Origin: Chara braunii
Lineage: Eukaryota > Streptophyta > Charophyceae > Charales > Characeae
Direction: 5' to 3'
Length of the DNA: 64,000 bases
Assembly (NCBI GenBank): GCA_003427395.1
Contig: BFEA01000013.1
Coordinates: 1,272,857 to 1,336,856, forward strand
The notes beneath the pieces were generated by a model. It was not told where the DNA came from and did not search any database. It saw only the letters and a program-made list of their open reading frames with translations. Below are positions 31,816-42,826 of this stretch, piece by piece (the stretch's first letter is position 1; each line of letters opens with the position of its first letter). The translations under genes were made by a program, and so were the position numbers.

Positions 31816-32504
31816 GGCCAATGGAAGTAGTAGCTACTTCTACTCAAGATGAAGTAGGAATGATACCCTCCCTACTTCATGACAAGGCCAAGGCTAATGA
31901 CCCCCTAGTCACCCCGCAGACACAACTAGACCAAACTATGCTCTGTACGTTAGATGTGTTTGAAGCCTTAGAGGACTTGGAGAGTGAGTGGTCAAACAAG
32001 GACCCTCGCGAGTCCTGGGTGGCACTAAGGAAAGGTCCTAGAGGGGAACATTTCGTGGTGGAAGTCGATGTGGGAGGCCGCAAATGTGGTGCCTTCATAN
32101 ACATNNGCTCCACGCGGAATTACATAAGTCGCGACTGTTTGGAAAGACCGCACCTACAGGACCGGGTACGGCACCTTAGTAGACCCGTAGCATCTACTTT
32201 GGCCAACAAGGAGCGCATGATTGTAACAGACTACATCAAGGACGTAGTCTGTACCTTCTCCTATGGAGGAGGTGAGCTTAACCATAAGATCTCGTTCTTG
32301 GTTAGCGACGACTTGCCATTCGATATGTTGTTAGGCATGTACTACCTCGAAGTCGTTGAGCCCCAGTTCGATTGGGATAAGAAGGTGCTCAAATACAAGT
32401 TGCCCGATGGCCGAACCGTCAGATTGACTACGCTGAGCCCCAGTTCGACTGGGATAAGAAGGTGCTCAAATACAAGTTGCCCGATGGCCGAACTGTCAGA
32501 TTGA
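31812..32504 (+). pseudogene. D1 protease
   Basis: Aspartic protease domain. The active-site codons contain ambiguous bases (N at 32100, 32105, 32106); the context FI-xxx-STRNYIS aligns with the HDTCSTRNFIS site of element I, so the missing residues include the catalytic Asp. The closing strand FDMLLGMYYLEV lies about 75 residues later. The frame is thrown off by a 77-bp tandem duplication at 32357-32510; taking one unit out puts protease and RT in the same frame. Confidence 0.8.
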
Positions 32505-32510
32505 TTAAGT
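32357..32510 (+). repeat. 77-bp tandem duplication between D1 protease and RT
   Basis: Adjacent units start at 32357 and 32434 (TGAGCCCCAGTTCGAYTGGG) and differ at only a few bases. The length is not a multiple of three and explains the frame break. Confidence 0.9.
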
Positions 32511-35500
32511 TCAAGGCTAATAGTATTGTAGATACCTATGGCTGCTTGTGCGCATCAGCATTCTATAACTATTACAAGCAAAACGAAGAGGAGGGTATGT
32601 ACCTTGTTTATGTCTCTAAGAAGGGGGAGGCCGTTAAAACACCCCCAGAGATAGAACGCGTCGTTGCTAAGTTCCCTGATCTGTTCGAGGAACCCTCAGG
32701 AGTTGTTGATAGGGAGGTCATCCACGCTATAGAAATCATTCCAGGGAGTAAGACCCCAAAGGGTAGGATCTATAGGATGGCCCCTGTCGAGTTAGATGAA
32801 CTTCGGAAGCAACTCAAGGAGCTGACAGAGAAGGGTTGGATTCGACTTAGTACTTCCCTTTACGGATCACCCGTGCTATTCGTACCGAAGAGGGGGGGTA
32901 CTTTGAGGATGTGCATTGATTATAGAGGCCTCAATGCCATCACTGTGAAAAACGCAGAGCCTCTACCTGGCATAGACGACCTACTGGATAGGGTGCAGGG
33001 ATGCAAGTACTATACGAAAATAGACTTGAAATCCGGATATCATCAGATCGCAATAAGACCAGAGGACCAACACAAGACAACTTTTCAGACTAGATATGGT
33101 CTGTATGAGTTTGTAGTGATGCCTTTCGGTTTTTGTAATGCGCCGAATACATTCCAGCACGCTATGAATCGGATCTTCCATGATCATTTAGATAAGTTTG
33201 TTGTAGTCTATCTAAACGACATTCTGATCTTTAGTAAGTCTTCCGAGGAGCACGCACAGCATGTTGAAACAGTTTTCTCACTCCTTCGACAACACAAGTA
33301 TAAGGTCAACTTAGAGAAGTGTGAGTTCGGTCGCACAAAGATTCTATACTTGGGTCATGAAGTATCCGCGGAAGGGATTAGGCCGGAAGATGCAAAGGTG
33401 GCTAGTATTCGAGACTGGCCATGACCTCAGACAATCACTGAGGTCAGATCATTCTTAGGAATGTGCAGCTACTATAGGAACTTCGTTAAGAACTATTCTA
33501 CAGTCGCCTCTCCTTTGACTGATCTAACTCGACTTGACACACCGTGGGACTAGAGTGATGAGTGCGAGGGTGCTTTCAAAAGATTGAAGCATGCACTCAT
33601 GAATCATGAAGTTCTCATGGTTCCCGATCCGCAGAAGCCATTCATAGTGACCACTGACGCAAGCCAATACGGCATTGGCGCAGTGCTGGCTCAGCAGGAT
33701 GGAAAAAAGTTGAGACCGATTGAGTACATGAGTAAGAAGATGCCATCGAAGAAGCTGGCTAAGTCCACCTACGAAAGGGAACTCTATGCTCTCTACAAGG
33801 CACTTGTCCATTGGAGACACTTCCTTTTGGGAAGATTCTTTTGTCTGAGGACTGATCTTCAGACCCTCAAATGAACCAAGACTCAACCGGCTCTTTCTGA
33901 TGCACTCAAGCGATGGATTGAGGTCATAGACCAATATAACTTCAAGCGTGAGTACCTGAAAGGAGAGTACAACAAGGTTGCAGACGCGCTATCCCGTAAA
34001 GCAGACTACCTAGGTGCGCTAGTTTCTGAATTTGGCGTATCTAATGAAGTAACTCAATCATTGGTGGGAGCCTATCAGGAAGACCCTGTCACGATGGGCA
34101 TTAGCCACAAACTTCAGGTAAAAGACAAGGCCACAGAAAGTGAGTTTGTGATGGTGGATGGGCTAATCTGTCTTGATAAGGCCGGAGTAAAGAGATTGGT
34201 AGTTCCATCTAGTGAACAGTTGCGTAGTTTATTTTTAGGCGAATGTCATGACGCAACTGGGCACTTTGGCTACAAGAAAACGAGTGCTAACTTAGTACAA
34301 CGATTTTGGTGGCCCAGAATGTTAGATGATGCAAATAAGTATGTTGAGACCTGTCAGGTCTGTCAGCGGGACAAGCCGCGAACTCAAGCACCGCTTGGGT
34401 TATTGAAGCCTTTACCTATTCCTGATGGTCCAGGATTGAGTGTTTCCATGGATTTCATGGACACCCTTGTGACCAGCAAGAGTGGTAAGAGGCACATTTT
34501 CGTCATCATTGACCGATTCACCAAGTACGCTGGACTAATTCCAATGCCAGAGACAGCCAGGACAGAATACGTCATCAAGTTGTTCAAGGACAACTGGGTA
34601 AGGGACTTTGGTTTACCAAAGACCATCATTAGTGATCGAGACGTCCGATTCACAAGTGAGTTGTGGAAGAAGACTGCGGAACAGATGGGCAGTCAACTTC
34701 AGATGACTTCAGGGAATCATCCCGAAGCCAACGGACAGGCCGAACAAATGAATAGAGTTGTACAGCACTTGCTGAGGCTTTACATCAAGCCCAACCAGGA
34801 TGACTGGGATGAGCAGTTACCTCTCATCGCCAGCCTGTACAACAATGCTATACATAGTAGTACCGGCGTTAGTCCTAACCGGCTGCACTTAGGATGGAAG
34901 CCTAGATCAGCATTAGACTTCCTCCTACTTGAAAACCGACCCGCTGCAACTCCAGGCACACTTGAATATGGTGTGCAATATGAGAAGTTGCTGCAAGATG
35001 TTGTTGAACATATGAAGAAAGCCCAGCAAGCCATGATTGCTTCTGAGAATCAACATCGCAGACAGTCCACATTTCAGGTAGGGGAACGTGTCTGGGTCAA
35101 GGCTAGTGAGTTAGGACAGGAGTTCGGAATATCTCGTAAACTAATGCCTCAATACTTTGGTCCCTGGGAAGTCTTGGATGTAGTGGGAGATGAGTCGGAT
35201 GGTCCCACATATGTCATTCGTGTCCCTGGACACCTACGCACTCACTCAGTCTTTCATGCCTCAAAGCTTGCACCTTTCGCTGAGACTGATCAATTCCCTT
35301 CCAGGAGATCGATGCTGCCCCCAACCATGGATGGACAAGTCGACATCGACGACATTGTGGGTCACAGGGATATGCCTGTTCCGAAGCCGCTGGGTCGAGG
35401 AAGACCTCCTAAACACAAGAGGGAGTATCGGATCAGATTCAGGCATCATACGGATCCTAAAGAACATCGGTGGTTTACCCGGGAGGAACTGATGGAAACA

Positions 35501-35560
35501 GCTCCTCAGGTGGTGGCAGATTATGAACGGAAGCTAAAAGGGAAGGCACCTGCGAAGTAA
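32462..35560 (+). pseudogene. pol: D1 pol: RT, RNase H and integrase in one frame with three stops
   Basis: A single frame to TAA at 35558, with stops at 33422 (TGA), 33551 (TAG) and 33872 (TGA). [50 protein letters not shown] and VVYLNDILIF; the catalytic YLDD is YLND (GAC to AAC). RNase H: PFIVTTDASQYGIGAVL, YERELYALYKALVHWRHFL, GEYNKVADALSRK. The integrase runs uninterrupted for about 560 codons after the last stop: zinc domain (H..H, CQVC at 34351), core D at VIIDRFTKYA, D at IISDRDVRF, E at HPEANGQAEQMN, then RVWVKASEL, YVIRVPGHLRTHSVFHASKL and a chromodomain-like tail (YRIRFRHHTDPKEHRWFTR). Compared with element I, each stop is one transition away from the expected codon. Confidence 0.9.
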
Positions 35561-35598
35561 GCATCTCAACGGACTTTCGAAGCTAAGGGCGATGGAAT

Positions 35599-36631
35599 GT
35601 GAGGATTGAGCCCTCAAGTAGGGGCCTTACCATGATGTACATGTTCTGGGCTAAGGCCCCAGCAAGCCTAGTGCCCGCCCCAAGTGAAGGCGGGCCAGCA
35701 AATCAACAAGAGCCCTCTCGGCCAACATTTCACGAAGTGGGGTCTATACAGTTGCAGCACGCCAGTTGGTTGGAGTGCACCGAGTCTCGGATTTCAGCAA
35801 ATGCTGAAATGCCCAGGGCCTCTGAGTTAGTTAGACCCTGGGCACTCGAACGTGAGGCCGACAATGCATGCTGGGTAGAGAGGCCAAAATGCCAAAGGGA
35901 AAATCGGCCCACTATCTGAATCTGGCCGCAGGCCTTGAGAAGAGAGGCGCAACTGCATTGCTCCGGGGCCCAACTGTATCGGGTAGGCTTCAGCCTCTGG
36001 GTCCCGGTCGCAGGCTGAAGGGAGGCCGCCCACATGCTGCATTGGCATATAGGCAAGCAGGGCGAGGCAGCAGGGATCTGGGCCAATGCTGGCACATGCG
36101 GGCACGCTGCGCGGATGCATGTGTGCTGCGCTAAGAGCAAGCAGGCCAGCGCTAGGCGGTAGGGCGCTGCCTGCACTGAGGGCACTGGCGGCCATAAGCT
36201 GGGCCGCAAGAGGGTGCAGGGGAGGTGAGGGTGAAGGTGGTACTTCGGAGGTGAAGGGCGCTGTGTGGGTAACAAGGGAGAGTGTGGGGAAGATGACACG
36301 TACCTGGTGATGGTGGAATACGGCATTGGTGTTGACATCATCACTCGCTGGTAGTCAAGTAGTCTGGTTGCTGTTCATTGCTGTAGTTGTAGGATAGGCT
36401 GTAGAGTAGATAGGGCGCCTGGCGCCATTCACAAGTGAGAGCTACATTTGGGTTATGCTGTTGGTGTTGCCGTGTTAGGCATGGACATTTGACTCACGAT
36501 TCTTCTGTATCATTCTCAATGGGATGGTTACTCGGTTCCATGTGCTATCTGCTTTGGCTTTGAATACTTGGACTTCAGTGTGATTTTGCATTCTGGATTT
36601 CTGTGCTTCGTCCATACTCATGTTCCTTGCA
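35599..36631 (+). repeat. D1 3' LTR (1033 bp)
   Basis: Starts TGTGAGGATTGAGCCC after AAGGGCGATGGAA (weak polypurine tract) and ends ATGTTCCTTGCA. The solo LTR at 41614 starts TGTGAGGAATGTGTCC and aligns over its length. GC-rich in the middle (35990-36220), T-rich at the end. Confidence 0.8.
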
Positions 36632-36909
36632 TTTGACTTCCCCGTGGGCATTAAAGGTGACTGGCACACATTGGGGACCTGTTTGACCGTGATTGATTGG
36701 GAATTGCCCACTTGAATGTCTAAAGGATGCTCAAGTTTTATGGCATTGAGCCCCAGATGGAGTTTCTGAACTCCGTTTTGGGATGTAAAATTATTTGTGG
36801 CACCACAGTCCAACAGGGCCTTCAATCTGGTTTTGTTAATGAGAGGCTTGAGTAGGATCAATTCTGATTTTAATTTGCTCTTTTCTTCAGCTGAAGGTGA
36901 AGAGAACAA
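36632..36909 (-). pseudogene. Element K protease (family A), 5' part of a split copy
   Basis: The minus strand has LKSELILLKPLINKTRLK then LLDCGATNNF, matching A (QKSELILLRPLFLG..., LLDCGATRNF). Homology stops at 36632, exactly at the D1 LTR end, and resumes on the far side at 28381 with a gap of some tens of codons. Confidence 0.8.
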
Positions 36910-38561
36910 AGCTGGTCATACTCTTCCTCAGATAAGGGCGCATCCATAAAGCGCTCACTGTATGAGTGCAAAGAGTCAGTTGCAGCCTCTCCACTTTCAG
37001 CCTTAGCAGCTGATTCACCTTCAAAAGGTGAATGCAGCTCAGCAGGGGTCGCTGCTATCTCTGCTGGCCGCCTCAGTTTTTGAACGGCTTCTATTGCCCC
37101 AAATGGGACTGAGAGTTCTTACCTGCACACCTGAGGCAGACCCCATCATCCTTTTTCTTCGGCCGGAGACCCCCAGGGATATTCAAATCTCTCTATGGAA
37201 AAGAGGAAGGATCCATGGGATTAGCTGGACACTCGGCATGTTTTGTCAGATTGTGCCTTTGCTGGCCAATGGGATGCATGTCTGACCCTGGACGACTTCT
37301 GGGGCTGGAACTGACCAGAGCCTCTTGCGAGGCTCATCAGTGCCTCAGGATATGAAGAGTGGGAAAGACTCACCTCCACTCCTGGTTTGTCCATGTCTGA
37401 GGAGGACAAAGTCACTTGGTTTATCAGGGCAGCCCCTGATAGCAGGCCACAAAGATGGGAAATCTTTCGGGATAGCAACCAGGATTCCATCCAAATAAGA
37501 GCAAACAGTGAACTCGTGTGCCAATGTTATCGCCCTCAGGCCCCACCAACACAGTGTCCACGCTTCAGTCCTCTTTCCAAAAGGGAACCACCTCCTCTTC
37601 CCAGGGTAAGAGAAATGGAAAGGGACGAATGTATGCCATGTCTGTTGATGACTCTGCAGACTCTGACCAGGGGGGCTTTACTCCCTCAGCTCGTCAAGAT
37701 GCAGGACCATCAGCAGACCAGGCTGCTCTGATTCTGGCCATCTGGACTGGTCACTGTAGCACCCCAATCACCTAGCTGTTTTTGGGCCTTGCTGGCCTCA
37801 CAAGTCACCCACTTGAATGCAGACTCTCCAAGGAGGGCCGATGTGGACTGCACCTTATGGACCTCAGTACAGGTGAACCCCTTGAGGTAAGACCTCATCT
37901 GGACAATCCACTTTGGAAGAATCCCCTGTGAACTTGTCAGGCTGGGCCATCTTGGGGTACCTTGGTTCCTGCTGGCCTGAGGCTGCAGCAACGTGTCCCG
38001 CAGGAGTAACAATGGCCCTGTACCAGAAGCAGGCTGTAGTTGCACCTTTGGGGGAGAAACCGGTCTGCTCTTGGGACTGCTAGGATGAGATTTTGCAGCA
38101 GCTGCGGATAATGCATGGGAATGAGCAGGGGAAGTTGGAGTAGTAGGGACAGGTGGAGGGAACTGCTGAAAGAAAGCTGCAGAGGTCCGCCTGCCTCAGT
38201 GAGAGAATTCAGTTTGCCCTCAATTAGGGACAACCTGTTCTTGACTCCAGTAATGCGTACATCCCAGGATGTAACCAAATCGTTGACATGGGAGAACTCG
38301 AGTATGATCCGTTTCGCTATCCTTCTGTTGGTTTCAGTGAACATGGAATCAACTCCCGCTTTGGCAGAATGTTCAGACAGCTGTTCTCTCGGGCCAGTCT
38401 CTTTTGCCTTTCTGTCTGCTCCTTCGTTTCTTTATTTTCAATTCCTCCACTTTCGTTCTGGCTGCTTCTGCAACCTTCTCTACCTCTTCCAACTCCAACT
38501 CAAGGGGTGTCCTTATGGGCTGCTTACCAGCCCTGACGTCACTTGTACCCTCATCCAGCAT
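36910..38561 (-). pseudogene. gag: Element K gag (family A), degraded
   Basis: Minus strand from a likely ATG at 38561 (MLDEGTSDVRAGKQPIRTP) with a Lys/Glu-rich coiled coil, then NDLVTSWDVRITGVKNRLS (compare NWNDRITSLENS in A), then capsid pieces (WIVQMRSYLKGFTCTEVHK; compare WVVAQRTYLSGFKCDEDVK). Several frame changes separate the parts. At the gag-pol border the A-run has five As where A has the slippery six. Confidence 0.65.
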
Positions 38562-38657
38562 TCTGTTCTTTTCAATTCTTTATTTTTTAAAGAAAAGGAA
38601 CAAATAAAAGTAACAGATCAATCCAGACTAACATTCACACACAGAAAACCTGAGTGA

Positions 38658-38745
38658 GGACGCCGCCCGGCCGGGCCGGCCCAGCAGGGCCTGCCCAGCC
38701 GGGCTGGGCCCCGGGGGGCCGCCCGGGTAAACCGGGCAGGCCAAA
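38658..38745. other. GC-rich CCGGGC block
   Basis: A stretch of GCCCGGCCGGGC-type words with several overlapping inverted repeats, similar in style to 27660-27700 and 41290-41390. No coding evidence. It marks the outer end of the recognisable K element. Confidence 0.5.
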
Positions 38746-38776
38746 AAACCTCCTATAAATATATATATATATATAT

Positions 38777-38814
38777 CTGTCTCTTATACACATCTAGATG
38801 TGTATAAGAGACAG
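38777..38814. other. Leftover Nextera transposase-end adapter (assembly artefact)
   Basis: CTGTCTCTTATACACATCT is followed directly by its reverse complement, 38 bases in all. This is the circularisation-junction sequence of Nextera mate-pair libraries, not genomic DNA. It is flanked by an (AT)n tract on the left and on the right by an LTR scrap, then an assembly gap. Confidence 0.97.
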
Positions 38815-38853
38815 AGGATAGGCTGTAGAGTAGATAGGGCGCCTGGCGCCATT
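38815..38853 (+). repeat. Scrap of D-family LTR
   Basis: From AGGATAGGCTGTAGAGTAG to GGCGCCATT it equals 28450-28489 and the corresponding part of the D1 3' LTR. It stands next to the adapter, so its placement here is doubtful. Confidence 0.85.
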
Positions 38854-38974
38854 NNNNNNNNNNNNNNNNNNNNNNNNNNNNNNNNNNNNNNNNNNNNNNN
38901 NNNNNNNNNNNNNNNNNNNNNNNNNNNNNNNNNNNNNNNNNNNNNNNNNNNNNNNNNNNNNNNNNNNNNNNNNN
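38854..38974. other. Assembly gap (121 N)
   Basis: Run of N. The true sequence and length are unknown; both sides are repeats. Confidence 0.99.
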
Positions 38975-39259
38975 ACCTTTTTTTTTTTTCTTTTTTTTTT
39001 TTGAAACCGGGGTCGTTCTGCGCTCGGCGAGAGGACCCTGAATCCGCAATAAAATTTTGGTTTTGGGGTGTGGGCGGGGGGGTTGGTCTGGGTGGGGGGT
39101 GCTGGGGTTGGGGGCTCTGCATGTATGTTGCCGATGTATGCTGAATGTATGTCATCTGATATGTCCTGGGTTGGGGGCTCTGCATGTTTGTTGCCTGCTG
39201 CTCTGATGTCTGCTGCATGCATGTTATCGACCCTTCCATTCTGTTAAGGATGGATGGAT

Positions 39260-40940
39260 GATGGATGATGGAGGATGGCGAGATGGGATGGAGGGATGGG
39301 AGGATGGAGAAAGGCAGGGAGGGAGTAGCGAAGGAGGGGAACAAGAAGAGGAGAGAAGAAGACCTAGTGAATGGAGCAGCAGCAGCAGAAGAAGAAGAAG
39401 AAGAGGGTGAGGAGGGGAAGAAGAAGAAGATAAGAATGTTAGAGGAGACAGATGAAAACGCGAGGGGGAGGAGGGGAAGAAGAAGAAGACGAGAGGATGA
39501 CGAGGAGAGAAGAAGGAGAAGACGAAGAAGATGAGCGGGGAGGAGGGGGAGGAGGACGGCCTTCGTTGTTTTTTTTTTTTAACCTGTCGTGTATCATGTG
39601 ACCTACTGAATGTCGACGAACTAGAAGGAGAAGAAGAAGAAGAAGAAGAAGAAGAAGAAGAAGAAGAAGAAGAAGAAGAAGAAAAAGAAGAAGAAGAAGA
39701 AGAAGAAGAGAGAAAACGAGTGGGGGAGAAGTGGAAGACGAAGAAGAAAAAGAAAGGTTATGGAGGAAGATGAAAAGGCGAGGGCGACGAGGGGAAGACT
39801 AAGAAGACGAGAGGAGGAGGAGGAGGAGGAGAAGAAGAAGAAGAAGAAGAAGAAGAAGAAGAAGAGCCGAGAAGAGAGGGGGGGGGGGGGGGTGGTGGTT
39901 AGGTGGACGGCCTGTCGTATCTCACGTGACCTACCGAATGACCAAGAAGAAGTAGAAGAAGAAGAAGAAGAGGAAGAAAAAGAAGAAGAAGAAAAAGAAG
40001 AAGAAGAAGAAGAAAGGGAAGAAGTATGGCTGTAGTACGGTATGGCGGCGGGGTATGGCGGCGGTAGGGTATGGCGGCGGTAGGGTATGGCAGCGGTAGG
40101 GTATGGCGGCGGCGAGGTATGGCGGTAGGGTATGGCTGTGGCAGTAGGGAAGGAGGGGAAGAGGAATAAGAGGAGAGAAGAAGACGTAGCGAACGGAGCA
40201 GAAGAAGAAGAAGAAGAAGAAGAAGAAGAAGAAGAAGAAGAAGAAGAGGTGAGGAGGGGAAGACGAAGAAGATCAAGAAAGGTCGAGTAGAAAGATGAAA
40301 ACGCGAGGGGGAGGAGGGTAAGAAGAAGAAGACGAGAGGACGACGAGGAGAGGAGGAGGAGAAGAAGAAGATAAGCGGAGAAGGTGGGGGAGGAGGACGG
40401 CCTCCGTTTTTTTTTTTTTTTTTTTTGACCTACCGAATGTCAACGAAGTAGAAGAAGGAGAAGAAGGAGAAGGAGAAGAAGAAGAAGAAGAAGAAGAAGA
40501 AGAAGAAGAAGAAGAGGAGGAGGAGAAAGAAAACGAGTGGCGGAGAAGGGGAAGACAACGAAGAAGAAGAATGGTTTTGGAGGAAGATGAAAATGTGAGG
40601 GGGACGAGGGGAAGATGAAGAAGGTGAGAGGAGGAGAAGGAGGACAGAAGAAGAAGAAGAAGAAGAAGAAGAAGAAGAAGAAGAGCCGAGAAGGGGGGTG
40701 TAGGTGGACGACCTGTCGTATCTCACGTGACCTACCGAATGATCAAGAAGAAGAAGAAGAGAAGAAGAAGAAGAAGTTTGTCAGGGCCTTCGTCGTTACC
40801 TGCAACAGTTACCCTAGCAGCAGGGCCTTCGTCTGCCCGTCCAACACTAACCCTAAACGATTTCGACAGGAAGAAGAAGAAGAAGAAGAAGAAGAAGAAG
40901 AAGAAGAAGAAGAAGAAGAAGAAAGAAGAAGAACGGTGCC
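39260..40940. repeat. GAA-rich satellite-like block
   Basis: Long (GAA)n tracts (for example 39626-39710, 39830-39870, 40199-40250, 40480-40515, 40648-40685, 40868-40930) are embedded in a longer repeating unit. CACGTGACCTACCGAATG-like words recur near 39596, 39924, 40427 and 40725, usually preceded by CCTGTCGTATCT and next to poly-T or G runs. A (GGTATGGCGGCGGTAG)n-like minisatellite lies at 40040-40140. Frames of poly-E or poly-K seen here are artefacts of the repeat. Confidence 0.85.
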
Positions 40941-41113
40941 TTCGTCATCGGGGCCTTCGTCGTAGCAGCAGCAGCAGGACTCTCGATGGCAATGGCGACG
41001 GGCGACGGCGCAGCAGGACAGCGCAGGAGCAACTCCGATCGTGCTGGGGGGCGAGTGGCAGACCACCCCAGCCAATCCCAGGTTTGAACGGGGGGAAGTT
41101 TGGCGCCAAGATC

Positions 41114-41165
41114 CGCCGGCTCTGTGGCCGTCGATCATGGTGGGTCGACGGCCACAGAGCCGGCG
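41114..41165. repeat. Perfect 21-bp inverted repeat
   Basis: Arms CGCCGGCTCTGTGGCCGTCGA (41114-41134) and its exact reverse complement (41145-41165), with a 10-base loop. GC-rich and very stable if transcribed. There is no mismatch, unlike the surrounding decayed repeats. Confidence 0.9.
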
Positions 41166-41613
41166 CGAGATTCAAAAAGAAAAGCAGGCCTACTGGGCCC
41201 GACGCGACGGTTTCTTGGTCCAGTCGGACCCGGTAGGACTGCGGGAGGCCAACACCAGCAAAAAGGGGGTCCGAAACCCCCCTACAGGTGAGTGCGCTGG
41301 GGGGGGGGCGGCCCCCAACCGGGTGCCCTGCCCGGCCAGGCCGCCCGGGACCTCCCTCGGGCCCCTGCCAGTCACCCGGGCGCCCTGGATCCCCACTCAG
41401 CAGAAAACAAATGAATCGGAGTCAAACTGTGCTGTTTAGTTCAGAATACAACAGGATTAGGATCACAGCAGATAGTGCTGAATGTCAATAGGCAGTCTGG
41501 GAGGTTACAGACCCAGATGACCAGCAAGACAATCCGTCAGTTACTTTGACGGAGCCTGCAACCAAATCAGAAAACCCAGGTTTTCTTTATTCGTTTCTGA
41601 CAGTGTGGTATTA

Positions 41614-42730
41614 TTGTGAGGAATGTGTCCTCATGGGGCCCTAAACAACATGCATATGTTCTGGACTGTGGCCCCCAGCAAGCCTCGTGCCGCCCTAAGT
41701 GAAGGCGGGCCTGAATATCCACGAGAGGCCCTTATCTCAGCATTTACCAATGTGGGTATCAGACAGTTGCTGCACACCAGTTGGTTGAAGTGCAACCTGG
41801 GCCTCACCCTGGGCTCTATCCAGAACTAGCAGCTGTGTCAAGCAGTTGAGCGCAGAACGCAGATGGTTGTGCCCTGGGCACACGCAGTGTGAGGCCGACA
41901 CACCACGAAGTGGCCGCGGGCCAATGAGAATGCAGCATTGTCGCCACACCTACCCCGCGGGCCAATGCAAACACAGCAAACACTTGGAGCCTGGAGAATC
42001 CTGGGTGTGCCCAACTGAAAAGGGCCCAGGCCCTCAACTGTGGACTTGGACCTGGGCGCAGACACTGGGGCCCAATCGGAAGCTACTGGAAACTTCTTCA
42101 GCCAGGCCCAGACAGGCCAGCAGCAGGGCAGTGACTCCCATATAGGGAGGAGGCCAGCCAGAGTGAGGCATTCTGGCCTAGCCAGGCAATGCGGACACGC
42201 TGCTGCGATAGAGCGTAAATGTCTGCATGTGCTAATGCTTGCTGGGGCGCAAAGAGGTGTGGGCACTGCAGGGCAGCGGGGTGCCAAGTGGCCAGAGCCG
42301 GGCTGCAGGGGCGTGGGCTTGTGACGAGGCGATAGTGGTCTTCAGGGAAGGAGGCGCAGGTGTGGGTGGACAAGGTCTCATAAGAGGATGCGAGAGAACG
42401 TACCTGGTGTATGTGGGAGGTCGGCATTGGTGTTGACATCATGTACATTGGTCTTCGTCGTCGAAGTGAGCCTGTTGCACGGATGTAGATAGGCTAGATA
42501 GAATAAGTAGAGTAGGCTTGGTGCTGGGATCCAGACAGAGAGAGCGACATTGAATACTGTGTTGGTGTGGCCTGAGGGCTTGGACATTGGCTCACGAGTT
42601 CATTGTATCGCTCTTGTTTGGATGGAATCTCGATGCATTTGAGCTCTCTGCTTGTTACGTGACTATCTGTACTTCTGCGTGAGTTTGCAACTTGGCTTTC
42701 TGTTTATCGCTCTCGCTCATATTCCTTGTT
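41614..42730 (+). repeat. Solo LTR of the D family (diverged)
   Basis: Starts TGTGAGGAATGTGTCCTC, continues with CATATGTTCTGGACTGTGGC, GGGCTTGGACATTGGCTCACGA and ends near ATTCCTTGTTG. All blocks occur in order in the D1 LTR. No primer site or gag follows, so it is a solo LTR left by LTR-LTR recombination, or one from a lost element. Too diverged to be a partner of D1. Confidence 0.7.
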
Positions 42731-42826
42731 GTTTTTTTTCCGACCCTTCCTGTTTGTTTTCTTTGGTGGGAGGTTAATTCCCAATTATGCTGACGTCACT
42801 TGTTTGTCTATCGCTTGTAGTTCCAG

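Larger units (their letters stand above)
28382..36631 (+). mobile_element. D1: Ty3/Gypsy LTR retrotransposon, nearly full length, inserted in K
   Basis: Plus strand: truncated 5' LTR (last 292 bp), primer site, leader, gag, zinc-knuckle region, protease, RT-RNase H-integrase in one frame, polypurine-like stretch, full 3' LTR (1033 bp). Both flanks are family A DNA on the minus strand and together make one interrupted pol, so D1 inserted there. The first ~710 bp of its 5' LTR and some tens of codons of the host pol are missing at the left junction, so no target duplication can be seen. Confidence 0.85.

Noticed and set aside
35730-36344. 204-codon frame over the D1 3' LTR
   Set aside because: Lies within a GC-rich LTR opposite to the element's transcription; LTRs rarely code and the other D LTRs break this frame.
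39265-40276. Poly-Glu, poly-Lys and poly-Leu frames
   Set aside because: They translate (GAA)n/(CTT)n tracts; open on both strands and in several frames.
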